Shown one piece after another: positions 7,106 through 12,608 of a stretch of DNA of 12,626 nt (position 1 is its first letter; every line of letters begins with the position of its first letter). Source of the stretch: SIG565 sp045647785 (GTDB lineage Bacteria; Bacillota; Clostridia; Oscillospirales; Acutalibacteraceae); the NCBI GenBank assembly GCA_045647785.1, contig JAZRMU010000013.1, forward strand, positions 1 through 12,626. The letters run 5' to 3'. Under the pieces are notes generated by a model. That model made no database searches. It saw nothing but the letters and a program-made list of their open reading frames with translations, and was not told where the DNA came from. A program made the translations under genes and the position numbers.

Positions 7106-8989
7106 ATGAGTTATAGGGCTGAAGAATACGATATAGCCGTAGTAGGCGCGGGACATGCGGGCATTGAGGCGGCACTGGCTGCTGCAAGGCTTGGCAAAAA
7201 AACGGTAATGTTCACCGTTAGTGCCGACTGGATAGGTAATATGCCCTGCAATCCGTCAATTGGCGGAACGGCAAAGGGACATTTGGTAAGAGAATTAGAT
7301 GCGCTTGGTGGAGAGATGGGCAAGGCGGCAGATGCTAATATGCTGCAAAGCCGAATGCTTAATCTCGGCAAAGGACCTGCGGTGCATTCTTTGCGCGCGC
7401 AGATCGACCGCCGTGCATACAGCGGATATATGAAGCACGCTGTGGAAAAGCAGCAAAACCTTGATGTTAAACAGGCCGAGGTTGTGAGCGTTATACCAGA
7501 AAACGGTGGTTGGCGCGTTGGCACGCGCCTCGGAGCAGAGCATTTTTGCCGTGCAGTTATTTTGGCAACGGGTACATTTTTAGACGGTAGAATTTTTGTG
7601 GGTGAGGTTAATTTCTCATCAGGTCCTGACGGACAGTTCCCCGCGGTAATGCTTTCAGATTCTCTAAAGGCGCTGGGGCTACCCTTGCGCCGATTTAAAA
7701 CTGGCACACCCGCACGAGTAGATCGCGCTAGCATCGACTTTTCAAAAATGGAGGCACAGGAGGGCGACGCGCGGGTTGTTCCCTTTAGCTTTTCAACCGA
7801 GAAACCGAAAGAAAACACAGTTTTATGCCATATTTCGTACACTACCGATGAAACAAAACAGGTTATTATGCGCAATCTGCACCGCTCGCCTTTATATGCC
7901 GGCGATATTGAGGGCATAGGTCCGCGCTACTGCCCGAGCATTGAGGATAAGGTTGTTCGCTTTGCCGATAAGCCGCGCCATCAGCTATTTGTTGAGCCGT
8001 GCGGAGCAGATACAGAGGAGATGTATCTACAGGGAATGTCATCATCGCTTCCCGAGGAGGTTCAGCTTGAGTTTTACCATACAATTCCCGGACTTGAAAA
8101 GGTTAAAATGATTCGCAATGCGTATGCCATTGAATACGATTGCATCGACCCGCTTGCGCTTGAGAGTACGCTTGAATTCAAAGATTTCAAGGGGCTTTAC
8201 GGTGCGGGACAGTTCAATGGCTCATCAGGCTATGAGGAGGCTGCGGTTCAGGGCTTTGTAGCGGGTGTTAATGCAGCTCGCTCTTTAGATGAAAAGCCGC
8301 CGCTGATATTGTCTAGAGCATCGAGCTATATCGGAACGCTGATTGATGACCTGGTAACTAAAGGCTGCGCAGACCCTTATAGAATGATGACATCACGCAG
8401 TGAATACCGACTTCTGCTGCGACAGGATAATGCCGATGAAAGGCTTATGCCGATAGGCCGCGAGTTGGGGCTTGTTGATGATGCTGCTTGGGCTAAATTT
8501 TGCAAGAACAAAGAGCTTAAGGAGCGAGAAATAGAGCGTTTGCGCGCCACAACACTAGCACCTAGTGCCGAGCTTGCAGAAATGTTTGAAAGCAAGGGTA
8601 CGGTACCGATTACAACGGGCTGTAGGCTTGATGAGCTTATTCGCCGCCCGCAGCTTGGATATAAAGATTTAGCACCCTTTGATGCAGCAAGACCCGACCT
8701 GCCCGACAGCGTTGCTGAAAAGGTTGAAACCGAAATTAAGTATGAGGGATATATTAACCGACAACTCGCACAGGTCGAGGAGATGTTAAGGCTAGAGAAG
8801 CAGACTATCCCCGAAAATTTTGATTTTGATGAGGTTTACGGACTTCGTCTTGAGGCTGTAGAAAAGCTTAAAAAGGTGAAGCCTCGAAATATTGGTCAGG
8901 CATCGCGCATTTCGGGTGTTAGCCCTGCTGATGTTTCGGTGCTTGTAGTCCACCTTGAGAAAAAGCGGAGGGAAACTAAAAATGATTAA
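7106..8989 (+). CDS. mnmG: tRNA uridine-5-carboxymethylaminomethyl synthesis enzyme MnmG
   Basis: MnmG (GidA) is the FAD- and NADH-dependent partner of MnmE in tRNA wobble uridine modification. The 627-residue length is typical. The N-terminal dinucleotide-binding fold contains VVGAGHAGIEAALAAARLG (12-30), followed by MPCNPSIGGTAKGHLVRE (46-63). The family signature GPRYCPSIEDK spans 272-282. The FAD-contacting GLYGAGQFNGSSGYEEAA is at 363-380, and YRMMTSRSEYRLLLRQDNAD is at 425-444. The helical tRNA-binding C-terminus is complete. Start ATG 7106 has GAGGG just upstream, overlapping the mnmE stop region. The last codons overlap the rsmG start by 8 bp (ATGATTAA), indicating coupled translation. 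Confidence 0.97.
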   Translation: MSYRAEEYDIAVVGAGHAGIEAALAAARLGKKTVMFTVSADWIGNMPCNPSIGGTAKGHLVRELDALGGEMGKAADANMLQSRMLNLGKGPAVHSLRAQIDRRAYSGYMKHAVEKQQNLDVKQAEVVSVIPENGGWRVGTRLGAEHFCRAVILATGTFLDGRIFVGEVNFSSGPDGQFPAVMLSDSLKALGLPLRRFKTGTPARVDRASIDFSKMEAQEGDARVVPFSFSTEKPKENTVLCHISYTTDETKQVIMRNLHRSPLYAGDIEGIGPRYCPSIEDKVVRFADKPRHQLFVEPCGADTEEMYLQGMSSSLPEEVQLEFYHTIPGLEKVKMIRNAYAIEYDCIDPLALESTLEFKDFKGLYGAGQFNGSSGYEEAAVQGFVAGVNAARSLDEKPPLILSRASSYIGTLIDDLVTKGCADPYRMMTSRSEYRLLLRQDNADERLMPIGRELGLVDDAAWAKFCKNKELKEREIERLRATTLAPSAELAEMFESKGTVPITTGCRLDELIRRPQLGYKDLAPFDAARPDLPDSVAEKVETEIKYEGYINRQLAQVEEMLRLEKQTIPENFDFDEVYGLRLEAVEKLKKVKPRNIGQASRISGVSPADVSVLVVHLEKKRRETKND

Positions 8990-9698
8990 TTTTCCAATAG
9001 AAAAAATCCTGCCGCAGTGCTCCGAATTCGTTTCGCTTGACAATGAAAAATGTGAACAGCTGTCAGAGTACGGCAATCTGCTTTTAGAGTGGAACGAAAA
9101 AATGAATTTGACCGCCATAACCGAGCCAGAGGAGGTCGTTTTCAAGCATTTCCTCGATTGCCTTTGGTTTTTTAAAGGTGTAGAGCTGCCCGAGGGCGCA
9201 AGTATAATAGATGTTGGTACAGGCGCGGGCTTCCCCGGAATTGTTCTTAAAATCGCTCGTCCGGATATAAAGCTGACGCTGCTTGATAGCCTTAATAAGC
9301 GCATAACCTTTTTAAGTGAGGTGTGTGAAAAGCTAGGGCTTGCGGATACACAATGTATCCACGCGCGTGCCGAGGAGGGTGCGAGAAAACCTGAACTCCG
9401 CGAAAAATTCGATTTCGCTGTTGCCAGGGCTGTAGCGCCGCTTAATGTTCTTTCGGAATATTGTCTTCCCTATGTGAAGGTGGGAGGTAGCTTTGTTAGC
9501 ATGAAGGGACCTGCTGCAGCCGAGGAAATGAAGGCTGCGCAGAGGGCATACACGCTGCTTGGCGGCGGTGAGGCAACTCTCCTTCGTGAGGAATTGCCCG
9601 TTTGCGGGGAAAGAAGTCTTATAAAAATTAAAAAAATATCGCAAACCCCGCCAAAATATCCGAGAAACTCTGCAAAAATATCAAAACAGCCGCTATAA
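8982..9698 (+). CDS. rsmG: 16S rRNA (guanine-N7) methyltransferase RsmG
   Basis: RsmG (GidB) uses S-adenosylmethionine to methylate N7 of G527 (E. coli numbering) in 16S rRNA; loss commonly gives low-level streptomycin resistance. The SAM-binding motif IDVGTGAGFPG is at 76-86. LDSLNKRITFL (101-111), ARAVAPL (148-154) and KHFLDCL (55-61, usually KHFLDSL) match the family. The C-terminus PKYPRNSAKISKQPL is the usual RsmG ending. The frame is open upstream to a TTG at 8955, but I chose ATG 8982. It gives the normal 238 residues and overlaps the mnmG stop by 8 bp. It is also preceded by GGAGGG at a suitable distance, and the extra nine upstream residues match no family motif. A terminator overlaps its last codons. 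Confidence 0.94.
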   Translation: MINFPIEKILPQCSEFVSLDNEKCEQLSEYGNLLLEWNEKMNLTAITEPEEVVFKHFLDCLWFFKGVELPEGASIIDVGTGAGFPGIVLKIARPDIKLTLLDSLNKRITFLSEVCEKLGLADTQCIHARAEEGARKPELREKFDFAVARAVAPLNVLSEYCLPYVKVGGSFVSMKGPAAAEEMKAAQRAYTLLGGGEATLLREELPVCGERSLIKIKKISQTPPKYPRNSAKISKQPL

Positions 9699-9720
9699 AA
9701 GTGGCTGTTTTTGCCTTTTT
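9683..9720 (+). terminator. Rho-independent terminator of the mnmE-mnmG-rsmG operon
   Basis: AAAACAGCC (9683-9691) pairs with GGCTGTTTT (9703-9711). The stem can extend inward by one G-U and one G-C pair to a TATAAAA loop, and T-rich sequence follows to 9722. Its left arm lies inside the last codons of rsmG, so the stop codon sits within the hairpin. Confidence 0.8.
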
Positions 9721-9775
9721 TAGAGGTATTTTGGCGAACGCTTTTTCTTGCAAAAATGCATTGGACAAGGTATCA

Positions 9776-9781
9776 TATAAT
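9776..9781 (+). promoter_or_regulatory. Possible -10 box for the noc gene
   Basis: A perfect TATAAT lies 23 bp before the noc ATG, but no good -35 sits 16-18 bp upstream; the nearest candidates TTGCAA and TTGGAC are badly spaced. The predicted start would fall inside the Shine-Dalgarno AGGAGG (9786-9791), leaving almost no leader. It may be a fortuitous match, with the real promoter elsewhere in the 100-bp gap. Confidence 0.3.
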
Positions 9782-9798
9782 CGTCAGGAGGCGGTGCG

Positions 9799-10638
9799 AT
9801 GGTGCTGTTGAAAGAGCGGGAAAAACGGCTTGTGAACATAAAAACAGAGGATATAGTACCAAATCCTAATCAGCCGAGAAAAACATTTGATGAGTACGAG
9901 CTGCATAAGCTTGCCGAGAGCATAAAGCAAAACGGTATTATCGTGCCGCTTAATGTAAGGAAAACACAAAACGGCTATGAGCTGATAGCAGGTGAGCGTC
10001 GACTTCGCGCTGCAAGTGTAGCAGGACTTAAAAGAGTGCCCTGTGTTATATGTGCTGTAAGCGATGAAGTCTCGGCAGTATATTCAATAATTGAAAATTT
10101 GCAGCGTGCAGATTTAAGCGTTTTTGAGCAGGCAGAGGGAATCAGCCGCTTGATTTCAGAATTCGGCATAACCCACGCTGACGCAGCCGAGCGTCTAGGT
10201 ATTGCGCAGTCCACCCTATCGAATAAATTAAGGGTTTTGCGCCTTGACGCCTCCGAGAGACAGAGAATAATAGCGGCAAGGCTTTCCGAACGCCACGCGC
10301 GGGCATTAATCAGAATAGAAAATGCCGAGCAGCGCGGTGAGGTGTTAAACAAAGTAATAGCCGAAGATATGACCGCCAAGGAGTGCGAGGATTACGTTGA
10401 AGCTATAGTTAATCCTGAACGGCAGGTATTAAGAAAGCCCGTGCGAAAATCGGGTATTGCAGATTTCAGAATTTTTTCCAACAGCCTAAACAGGCTAATT
10501 GATACAATGTTGGCGGCGGGCGTTAATTTAAGCCGTAAGAAACAGGAAAACCGCCAATATATCGAATATAGAATTCGCATAGAAAAGCCGCAAGAGCCAT
10601 CGGAGGACGAGGATAGTCCGCAGCTCAAGCTGTGCTGA
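9799..10638 (+). CDS. noc: Noc/ParB-family nucleoid occlusion DNA-binding protein
   Basis: Noc and ParB are CTP-dependent DNA clamps. Noc spreads from chromosomal NBS sites and blocks septation over the nucleoid, while ParB loads on parS and works with ParA. The 279-residue protein has the N-terminal ParB/Srx domain with NPNQPRKTF (22-30), the CTP-binding box GERRLRA (65-71) and ENLQR (99-103). The helix-turn-helix is at about 122-145, with the QSTLSNKLRVLRL stretch that resembles Noc more than Spo0J. SERHARAL (163-170) is also Noc-like. The position directly after rsmG is the classical noc position. The N-terminus before the ParB domain is short (MVLLKEREKRLVNI) and does not resemble the amphipathic membrane helix of Bacillus Noc. 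No parA follows; a hairpin and a convergent gene come next. AGGAGG at 9786-9791 supports the ATG. Noc is preferred, but a divergent ParB cannot be excluded. Confidence 0.85.
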   Translation: MVLLKEREKRLVNIKTEDIVPNPNQPRKTFDEYELHKLAESIKQNGIIVPLNVRKTQNGYELIAGERRLRAASVAGLKRVPCVICAVSDEVSAVYSIIENLQRADLSVFEQAEGISRLISEFGITHADAAERLGIAQSTLSNKLRVLRLDASERQRIIAARLSERHARALIRIENAEQRGEVLNKVIAEDMTAKECEDYVEAIVNPERQVLRKPVRKSGIADFRIFSNSLNRLIDTMLAAGVNLSRKKQENRQYIEYRIRIEKPQEPSEDEDSPQLKLC

Positions 10639-10677
10639 TTTAATTTGCCCATATTCATCCCCATATCCCTATAAAGT

Positions 10678-10709
10678 CAAGGACCGCAGTGTAAAAGCTG
10701 CGGTCCTTG
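10678..10709. terminator. Strong hairpin between convergent noc and DUF3048 genes
   Basis: CAAGGACCGCAG (10678-10689) and CTGCGGTCCTTG (10698-10709) form a perfect 12-bp stem around an 8-nt loop (TGTAAAAG). It lies between two convergent genes and would fold in either direction. No T-tract of useful length follows on either strand, so it may be a non-canonical bidirectional terminator or a 3'-end stabiliser. Confidence 0.6.
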
Positions 10710-10728
10710 GCGTTTATGAGGCGTTAAA

Positions 10729-11787
10729 TTATTCGAATGTAATTGTGGATTTCACATTAGCGATGCAAACCCAGGTTTTGCCCGCCTGCATAGTGAGCGG
10801 CTTGCCGTCGGCGGTGGTAAATTTGAAGTTGTTGGTAGCAGCACCCTTTTCCCATTTGATTTCTTGATAAGTGCCGTTAACCAGATAATAACCGCTACCT
10901 GATGTCAAATCTATTTTTCTATGCGGGTCGCTCGTGTAGTAGCCCATAGTTGTTTGGATAACAATAACATTTTTAAAGGCATAAGCGGCCCCCGTCAAAT
11001 TGTCCTTGTTCTGCGAGTGGCGGCTTGTTTTGAGATACTCCTTGGTAGCGGGGTCATAGGTGAAATAGGAATGGGAATTGCCGTTATATTTAACGCTTGC
11101 CTTGTTGGCAATTCCGCCTGTGAGAGATACCTCTTCTGCGGTAAATTTCTGCCAAGGTTCAAATTTCTCTTGAGTAGTTTTCCAACCCTTACTCTCAAGT
11201 GAAGCCCAAAGCTTTTCGCCCGTTGTATAAAGATTTTGCCAGCTGGCGGGCTTGCCGTATGTGTGGCGCCAGCCGCCGTTGTTTTCACCGAGAACAAAGT
11301 TGTCGGTGCCAAGCTCTTTTAGACGGTTAACAGCATAAACTGCGTCAATTCCGTGGTGGCAGTAGATAGCGTTAAAGCCGGTTGCAATATCGATGTAAAC
11401 AACTCTTGCCGAGCGTACATTGCCAATTTGCGGCGCGCCCTCGCCGTTAGCAAAGAGTGCCACAAGGCGACAAATGCCGCCCTCAACCTCGGTTTCGAAA
11501 ATAATATCTGCAGAGGGGACGCCGATTTGCGAATTGTTTTGTGCCAGCGAATCGTTGTCTATCATAATGGCAAGGGGGCGTACATTACCTTTATCCAGCG
11601 GCAAATCCTCAAGACCTGTCAGCGGGTTTACAAGCGCTGTAGGTGTGGGCTCGGGTTGTGGATCGGGCGTAGTATCGGCTGTGCTGCCGTCTGTCGGTGT
11701 GATTTCTTCGATTGGAGCTTGACCGCAAGCGGTAAGACAAAACACCAATACTCCGCAAAGCAGCATGCAAATTAACTTCTTGAACAT
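10729..11787 (-). CDS. DUF3048 (YerB-type) lipoprotein
   Basis: This is a 352-residue predicted lipoprotein of the DUF3048 family (Bacillus YerB-like), whose function is not firmly established. The signal peptide ends at lipobox LTAC with the lipidated Cys at 21. A Pro/Thr/Asp-rich linker (about 23-52) spaces the domain from the membrane. Family landmarks include NPLTGL (54-59), RPLAIMIDN (70-78), IIFETEVEGG (95-104) and IGNVRSAR (121-128). The C-terminal part (from about 265, SRHSQNKDN onward) fits the separate DUF3048 C-terminal domain. The ATG at 11787 has an AAGGGGG Shine-Dalgarno and two overlapping upstream promoters. The gene is monocistronic and converges on noc. Family assignment is good; I cannot state a reaction. 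Confidence 0.88.
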   Translation of the reverse strand: MFKKLICMLLCGVLVFCLTACGQAPIEEITPTDGSTADTTPDPQPEPTPTALVNPLTGLEDLPLDKGNVRPLAIMIDNDSLAQNNSQIGVPSADIIFETEVEGGICRLVALFANGEGAPQIGNVRSARVVYIDIATGFNAIYCHHGIDAVYAVNRLKELGTDNFVLGENNGGWRHTYGKPASWQNLYTTGEKLWASLESKGWKTTQEKFEPWQKFTAEEVSLTGGIANKASVKYNGNSHSYFTYDPATKEYLKTSRHSQNKDNLTGAAYAFKNVIVIQTTMGYYTSDPHRKIDLTSGSGYYLVNGTYQEIKWEKGAATNNFKFTTADGKPLTMQAGKTWVCIANVKSTITFE

Positions 11788-11816
11788 TAAAATTCCCCCT
11801 TGTTAAATATAAGAAT

Positions 11817-11845
11817 ATTATACATTTATATAATATTTTTTTCAA
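11817..11845 (-). promoter_or_regulatory. Proximal sigma-A promoter of the DUF3048 gene
   Basis: On the minus strand TTGAAA (11845-11840) and a perfect TATAAT (11822-11817) are separated by exactly 17 bp. Transcription would begin near 11810, about 22 nt before the ATG. Confidence 0.75.
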
Positions 11846-11872
11846 TATAAAATATACGACAAAATTTGACAA
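11844..11872 (-). promoter_or_regulatory. Distal overlapping promoter of the DUF3048 gene
   Basis: On the minus strand TTGTCA (11872-11867) and TATATT (11849-11844) are also separated by exactly 17 bp. The -10 hexamer shares two bases with the -35 hexamer of the proximal promoter, so polymerase could not occupy both at once. Confidence 0.5.
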
Positions 11873-11887
11873 TCATAGGCTAAAGCT

Positions 11888-12010
11888 CTATTTCCAACAG
11901 GAGCGCAGATGTCTGCCGCCGCGTTCGCGGGAGATGCGGCAAACCTCGCAGTCGCAAAACATTGAGGGAGTACCCTCGGCTGTGGCTGTGTCTAAAAACT
12001 GAAATTTTAT
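11888..12010 (-). pseudogene. Remnant of a PhnP-like metallo-beta-lactamase-fold hydrolase
   Basis: A 40-codon open stretch on the minus strand reads KFQFLDTATAEGTPS and then MFCDCEVCRISRERGG, ending in RHLRSCWK and a TAG at 11890-11888. This matches the N-terminus of PhnP-type MBL-fold hydrolases (usually MKxxFLGTxxAEGxPxxFCxCxxCRxAREhGGKNIRTRS). The codon where family members start is ATA (12010-12008) instead of ATG. The conserved Gly of FLGT is Asp, and the frame stops before the metal-binding HxHxDH region, which is absent. The 3' side runs directly into the DUF3048 promoter region. These signs point to a decayed 5' fragment left by a deletion. An internal ATG at 11962 could in principle start a 24-residue Cys-containing peptide, but no good ribosome site precedes it. 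Confidence 0.75.
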
Positions 12011-12048
12011 AAAAAAGCCCCTCTTTTTTATCAATTATATAACGGGGC
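12011..12048 (-). terminator. Weak minus-strand terminator-like hairpin
   Basis: On the minus strand GCCCC (12048-12044) can pair with GGGGC (12021-12017), followed by six T residues (12016-12011). The loop of 22 nt is long, though an inner TTAT/ATAA pairing could shorten it. It sits just upstream of the hydrolase remnant and could have terminated a lost upstream gene. Confidence 0.35.
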
Positions 12049-12094
12049 ACTAAAACTTGCAACAAACATTTTTTTAAAATTTTAAAATTTACTA

Positions 12095-12123
12095 TTGATT
12101 TTTTGTTTTGTTTGTGGTATCAT
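12095..12123 (+). promoter_or_regulatory. Promoter of the tRNA-Arg gene
   Basis: TTGATT (12095-12100) and TATCAT (12118-12123) are separated by 17 bp of T-rich sequence. The start would be near 12130, about 24 nt before the mature 5' end, a normal leader for RNase P processing. Confidence 0.6.
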
Positions 12124-12153
12124 AGTAAAACGCTGGGACAAAAAGTTCCATTT

Positions 12154-12230
12154 GCGCTGATAGCTCAGCTGGATAGAGCGTCTGGCTACGGACCAGAAGG
12201 TCGGGAGTTCGAATCTTCTTCAGCGCGCCA
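12154..12230 (+). tRNA. tRNA-Arg, anticodon ACG
   Basis: A complete 77-nt cloverleaf with an encoded CCA. The acceptor stem GCGCTGA pairs with TCAGCGC (12220-12226), with discriminator G12227 and CCA at 12228-12230. The D arm is GCTC/GAGC. The anticodon stem TCTGG/CCAGA encloses CTACGGA, giving anticodon ACG, whose A34 would normally be deaminated to inosine by TadA so it can read CGU, CGC and CGA. The T arm is GGGAG-TTCGAAT-CTTCT and contains two G-U pairs. Its 3' tail and terminator are duplicated about 160 bp downstream. Confidence 0.97.
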
Positions 12231-12289
12231 AATAGCAGTTACACCCTTTGGGTGTGGCTGCTATTTTTTTACAGATGAGAAGATTCGAA
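12211..12289 (+). repeat. tRNA tail plus terminator direct repeat, copy 1
   Basis: This 79-bp unit runs from GAATCTTCTTCAGCGCGCCA (the last 20 nt of the tRNA) through the terminator to AGAAGATTCGAA. It is repeated downstream at 12372-12449. The two copies differ only in the terminator loop region (one base lost and one changed) and by one C/T change after the T-tract. Confidence 0.9.
12230..12270 (+). terminator. Rho-independent terminator of tRNA-Arg
   Basis: AAATAGCAG-TT-ACACCC (12230-12246) pairs with GGGTGT-GG-CTGCTATTT (12250-12266) as a 17-bp stem, including two central U-G wobbles, around a TTT loop. The T-run extends to 12270. It begins at the final A of the encoded CCA. Confidence 0.9.
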
Positions 12290-12310
12290 CAGGAGGGAGC
12301 GAAGCGGAAG

Positions 12311-12333
12311 AAAACTGTTCGGTGAACAGTTTT
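12311..12333 (+). repeat. Perfect 10-bp palindromic hairpin inserted between the repeat copies
   Basis: AAAACTGTTC (12311-12320), loop GGT, GAACAGTTTT (12324-12333). It is followed by one further T, which makes it weakly terminator-like. It lies in a stretch (about 12291-12347) that has no counterpart after repeat copy 2, so it looks like an insertion into, or a retained extra part of, copy 1. Confidence 0.7.
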
Positions 12334-12347
12334 TGCCGACGCGTGCC

Positions 12348-12366
12348 TGAGAGCCACGGCAGTGGC
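12348..12366 (+). repeat. GC-rich hairpin repeat, copy 1
   Basis: TGAGAGCCAC followed by GGCA and GTGGC forms a GCCAC/GTGGC stem (12353-12357 with 12362-12366). The same TGAGAGCCAC-NNNN-GTGGCG arrangement returns at 12451. The loops differ (GGCA against CGAA) while the stems are identical. Confidence 0.75.
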
Positions 12367-12371
12367 GGCGG

Positions 12372-12449
12372 GAATCTTCTTCAGCGCGCCAAATAGCAGT
12401 TACACCTTTAGGTGTGGCTGCTATTTTTTTATAGATGAGAAGATTCGAA
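12372..12449 (+). repeat. tRNA tail plus terminator direct repeat, copy 2
   Basis: This 78-bp copy of 12211-12289 starts with the 20-nt tRNA-Arg 3' tail including CCA but has no tRNA body in front, so it cannot encode a tRNA. Upstream it is joined to CGGG that follows the GC-rich hairpin. It ends with the same AGAAGATTCGAA inverted T-arm fragment. Confidence 0.9.
12391..12430 (+). terminator. Second, duplicated terminator
   Basis: AAATAGCAG-TT-ACACC (12391-12406) pairs with GGTGT-GG-CTGCTATTT (12411-12426) around a TTTA loop, with T-rich sequence to 12430. It preserves pairing despite base changes relative to copy 1 and would act as a back-up terminator. Confidence 0.75.
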
Positions 12450-12450
12450 A

Positions 12451-12469
12451 TGAGAGCCACCGAAGTGGC
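12451..12469 (+). repeat. GC-rich hairpin repeat, copy 2
   Basis: TGAGAGCCAC, loop CGAA, GTGGC: stem 12456-12460 with 12465-12469. It follows immediately after the inverted T-arm fragment of repeat copy 2. The 85 bp between it and the TTAACA repeats shows no gene. Confidence 0.7.
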
Positions 12470-12553
12470 GATGCCAGTATAGTATATTAATTTGTTGTGA
12501 GCCTGTTGCGGCGAGTGTTGACGGTTAATATTTTTTGAGGTCTGTTTTTGCAT

Positions 12554-12570
12554 TTAACAAAAATTTAACA
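12554..12570 (+). promoter_or_regulatory. Candidate PhoP box (two TTAACA repeats, 11-bp period)
   Basis: TTAACA occurs at 12554-12559 and 12565-12570, five bases apart, so the two sit on the same DNA face. This matches the Firmicutes PhoP-binding pattern (TTAACA-like repeats with 4-6 bp spacing). It ends 9 bp upstream of a -35 box, a usual place for activator contact. Only two repeats are clear, while strong PhoP sites often have four. Confidence 0.45.
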
Positions 12571-12579
12571 AAATATCCC

Positions 12580-12608
12580 TTGAATGCGGCGGGGTTTAGA
12601 GTTATAAT
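12580..12608 (+). promoter_or_regulatory. Sigma-A promoter directed out of the right window edge
   Basis: TTGAAT (12580-12585) and a perfect TATAAT (12603-12608) are separated by exactly 17 bp. The transcript would start near 12615 and its gene lies outside the window. Confidence 0.7.

Larger units (their letters stand above)
12207..12290 (+). repeat. Inverted repeat of the tRNA T-arm flanking the terminator
   Basis: GTTCGAATCTTCT (12207-12219, inside the tRNA T arm) recurs perfectly inverted as AGAAGATTCGAAC (12278-12290), just after the terminator T-tract. In a read-through transcript the two arms could pair and sequester the T arm, with the terminator hairpin in the loop. Confidence 0.85.

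Noticed and set aside
7111..7917. 268-residue minus-strand open frame antisense to mnmG
   Set aside because: It lies wholly within the conserved mnmG coding sequence, has Ser/Pro-rich low-complexity composition typical of shadow frames, and matches no family.
8955..8981. Upstream TTG start for rsmG giving 247 residues
   Set aside because: It would overlap mnmG by 35 bp and adds residues not found in the family, whereas ATG 8982 has GGAGGG at a good distance and an 8-bp stop/start overlap.
9799..10638. parS site near the ParB-like gene
   Set aside because: I looked for TGTTTCACGTGAAACA-like and Noc-type TATTTCCCGGGAAATA-like palindromes in the window by eye and saw none.
11880..12065. 61-residue minus-strand open frame between the DUF3048 gene and the tRNA
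   Set aside because: This frame has no family features. A different minus-strand frame over the same DNA matches the PhnP-like MBL N-terminus and explains the base composition better.
12103..12396. 97-residue plus-strand open frame
   Set aside because: It reads straight through the tRNA-Arg gene, its terminator and the repeats; it is a chance open frame.
12207..12449. attL/attR pair of an integrated phage or island, suggested by the duplicated tRNA 3' end
   Set aside because: Only about 140 bp separate the copies and no integrase or cargo lies between them. The duplicated block also includes the terminator and an inverted T-arm fragment. A footprint of a past event cannot be excluded, but no element is present now.
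12211..12470. CRISPR-like array at the right end
   Set aside because: There are only two units, they contain tRNA tail and terminator sequence, the spacing is irregular and no cas genes are present.
12269..12553. 94-residue minus-strand open frame
   Set aside because: It spans the duplicated terminator and repeats, has no Shine-Dalgarno of note and shows no protein-like motif.
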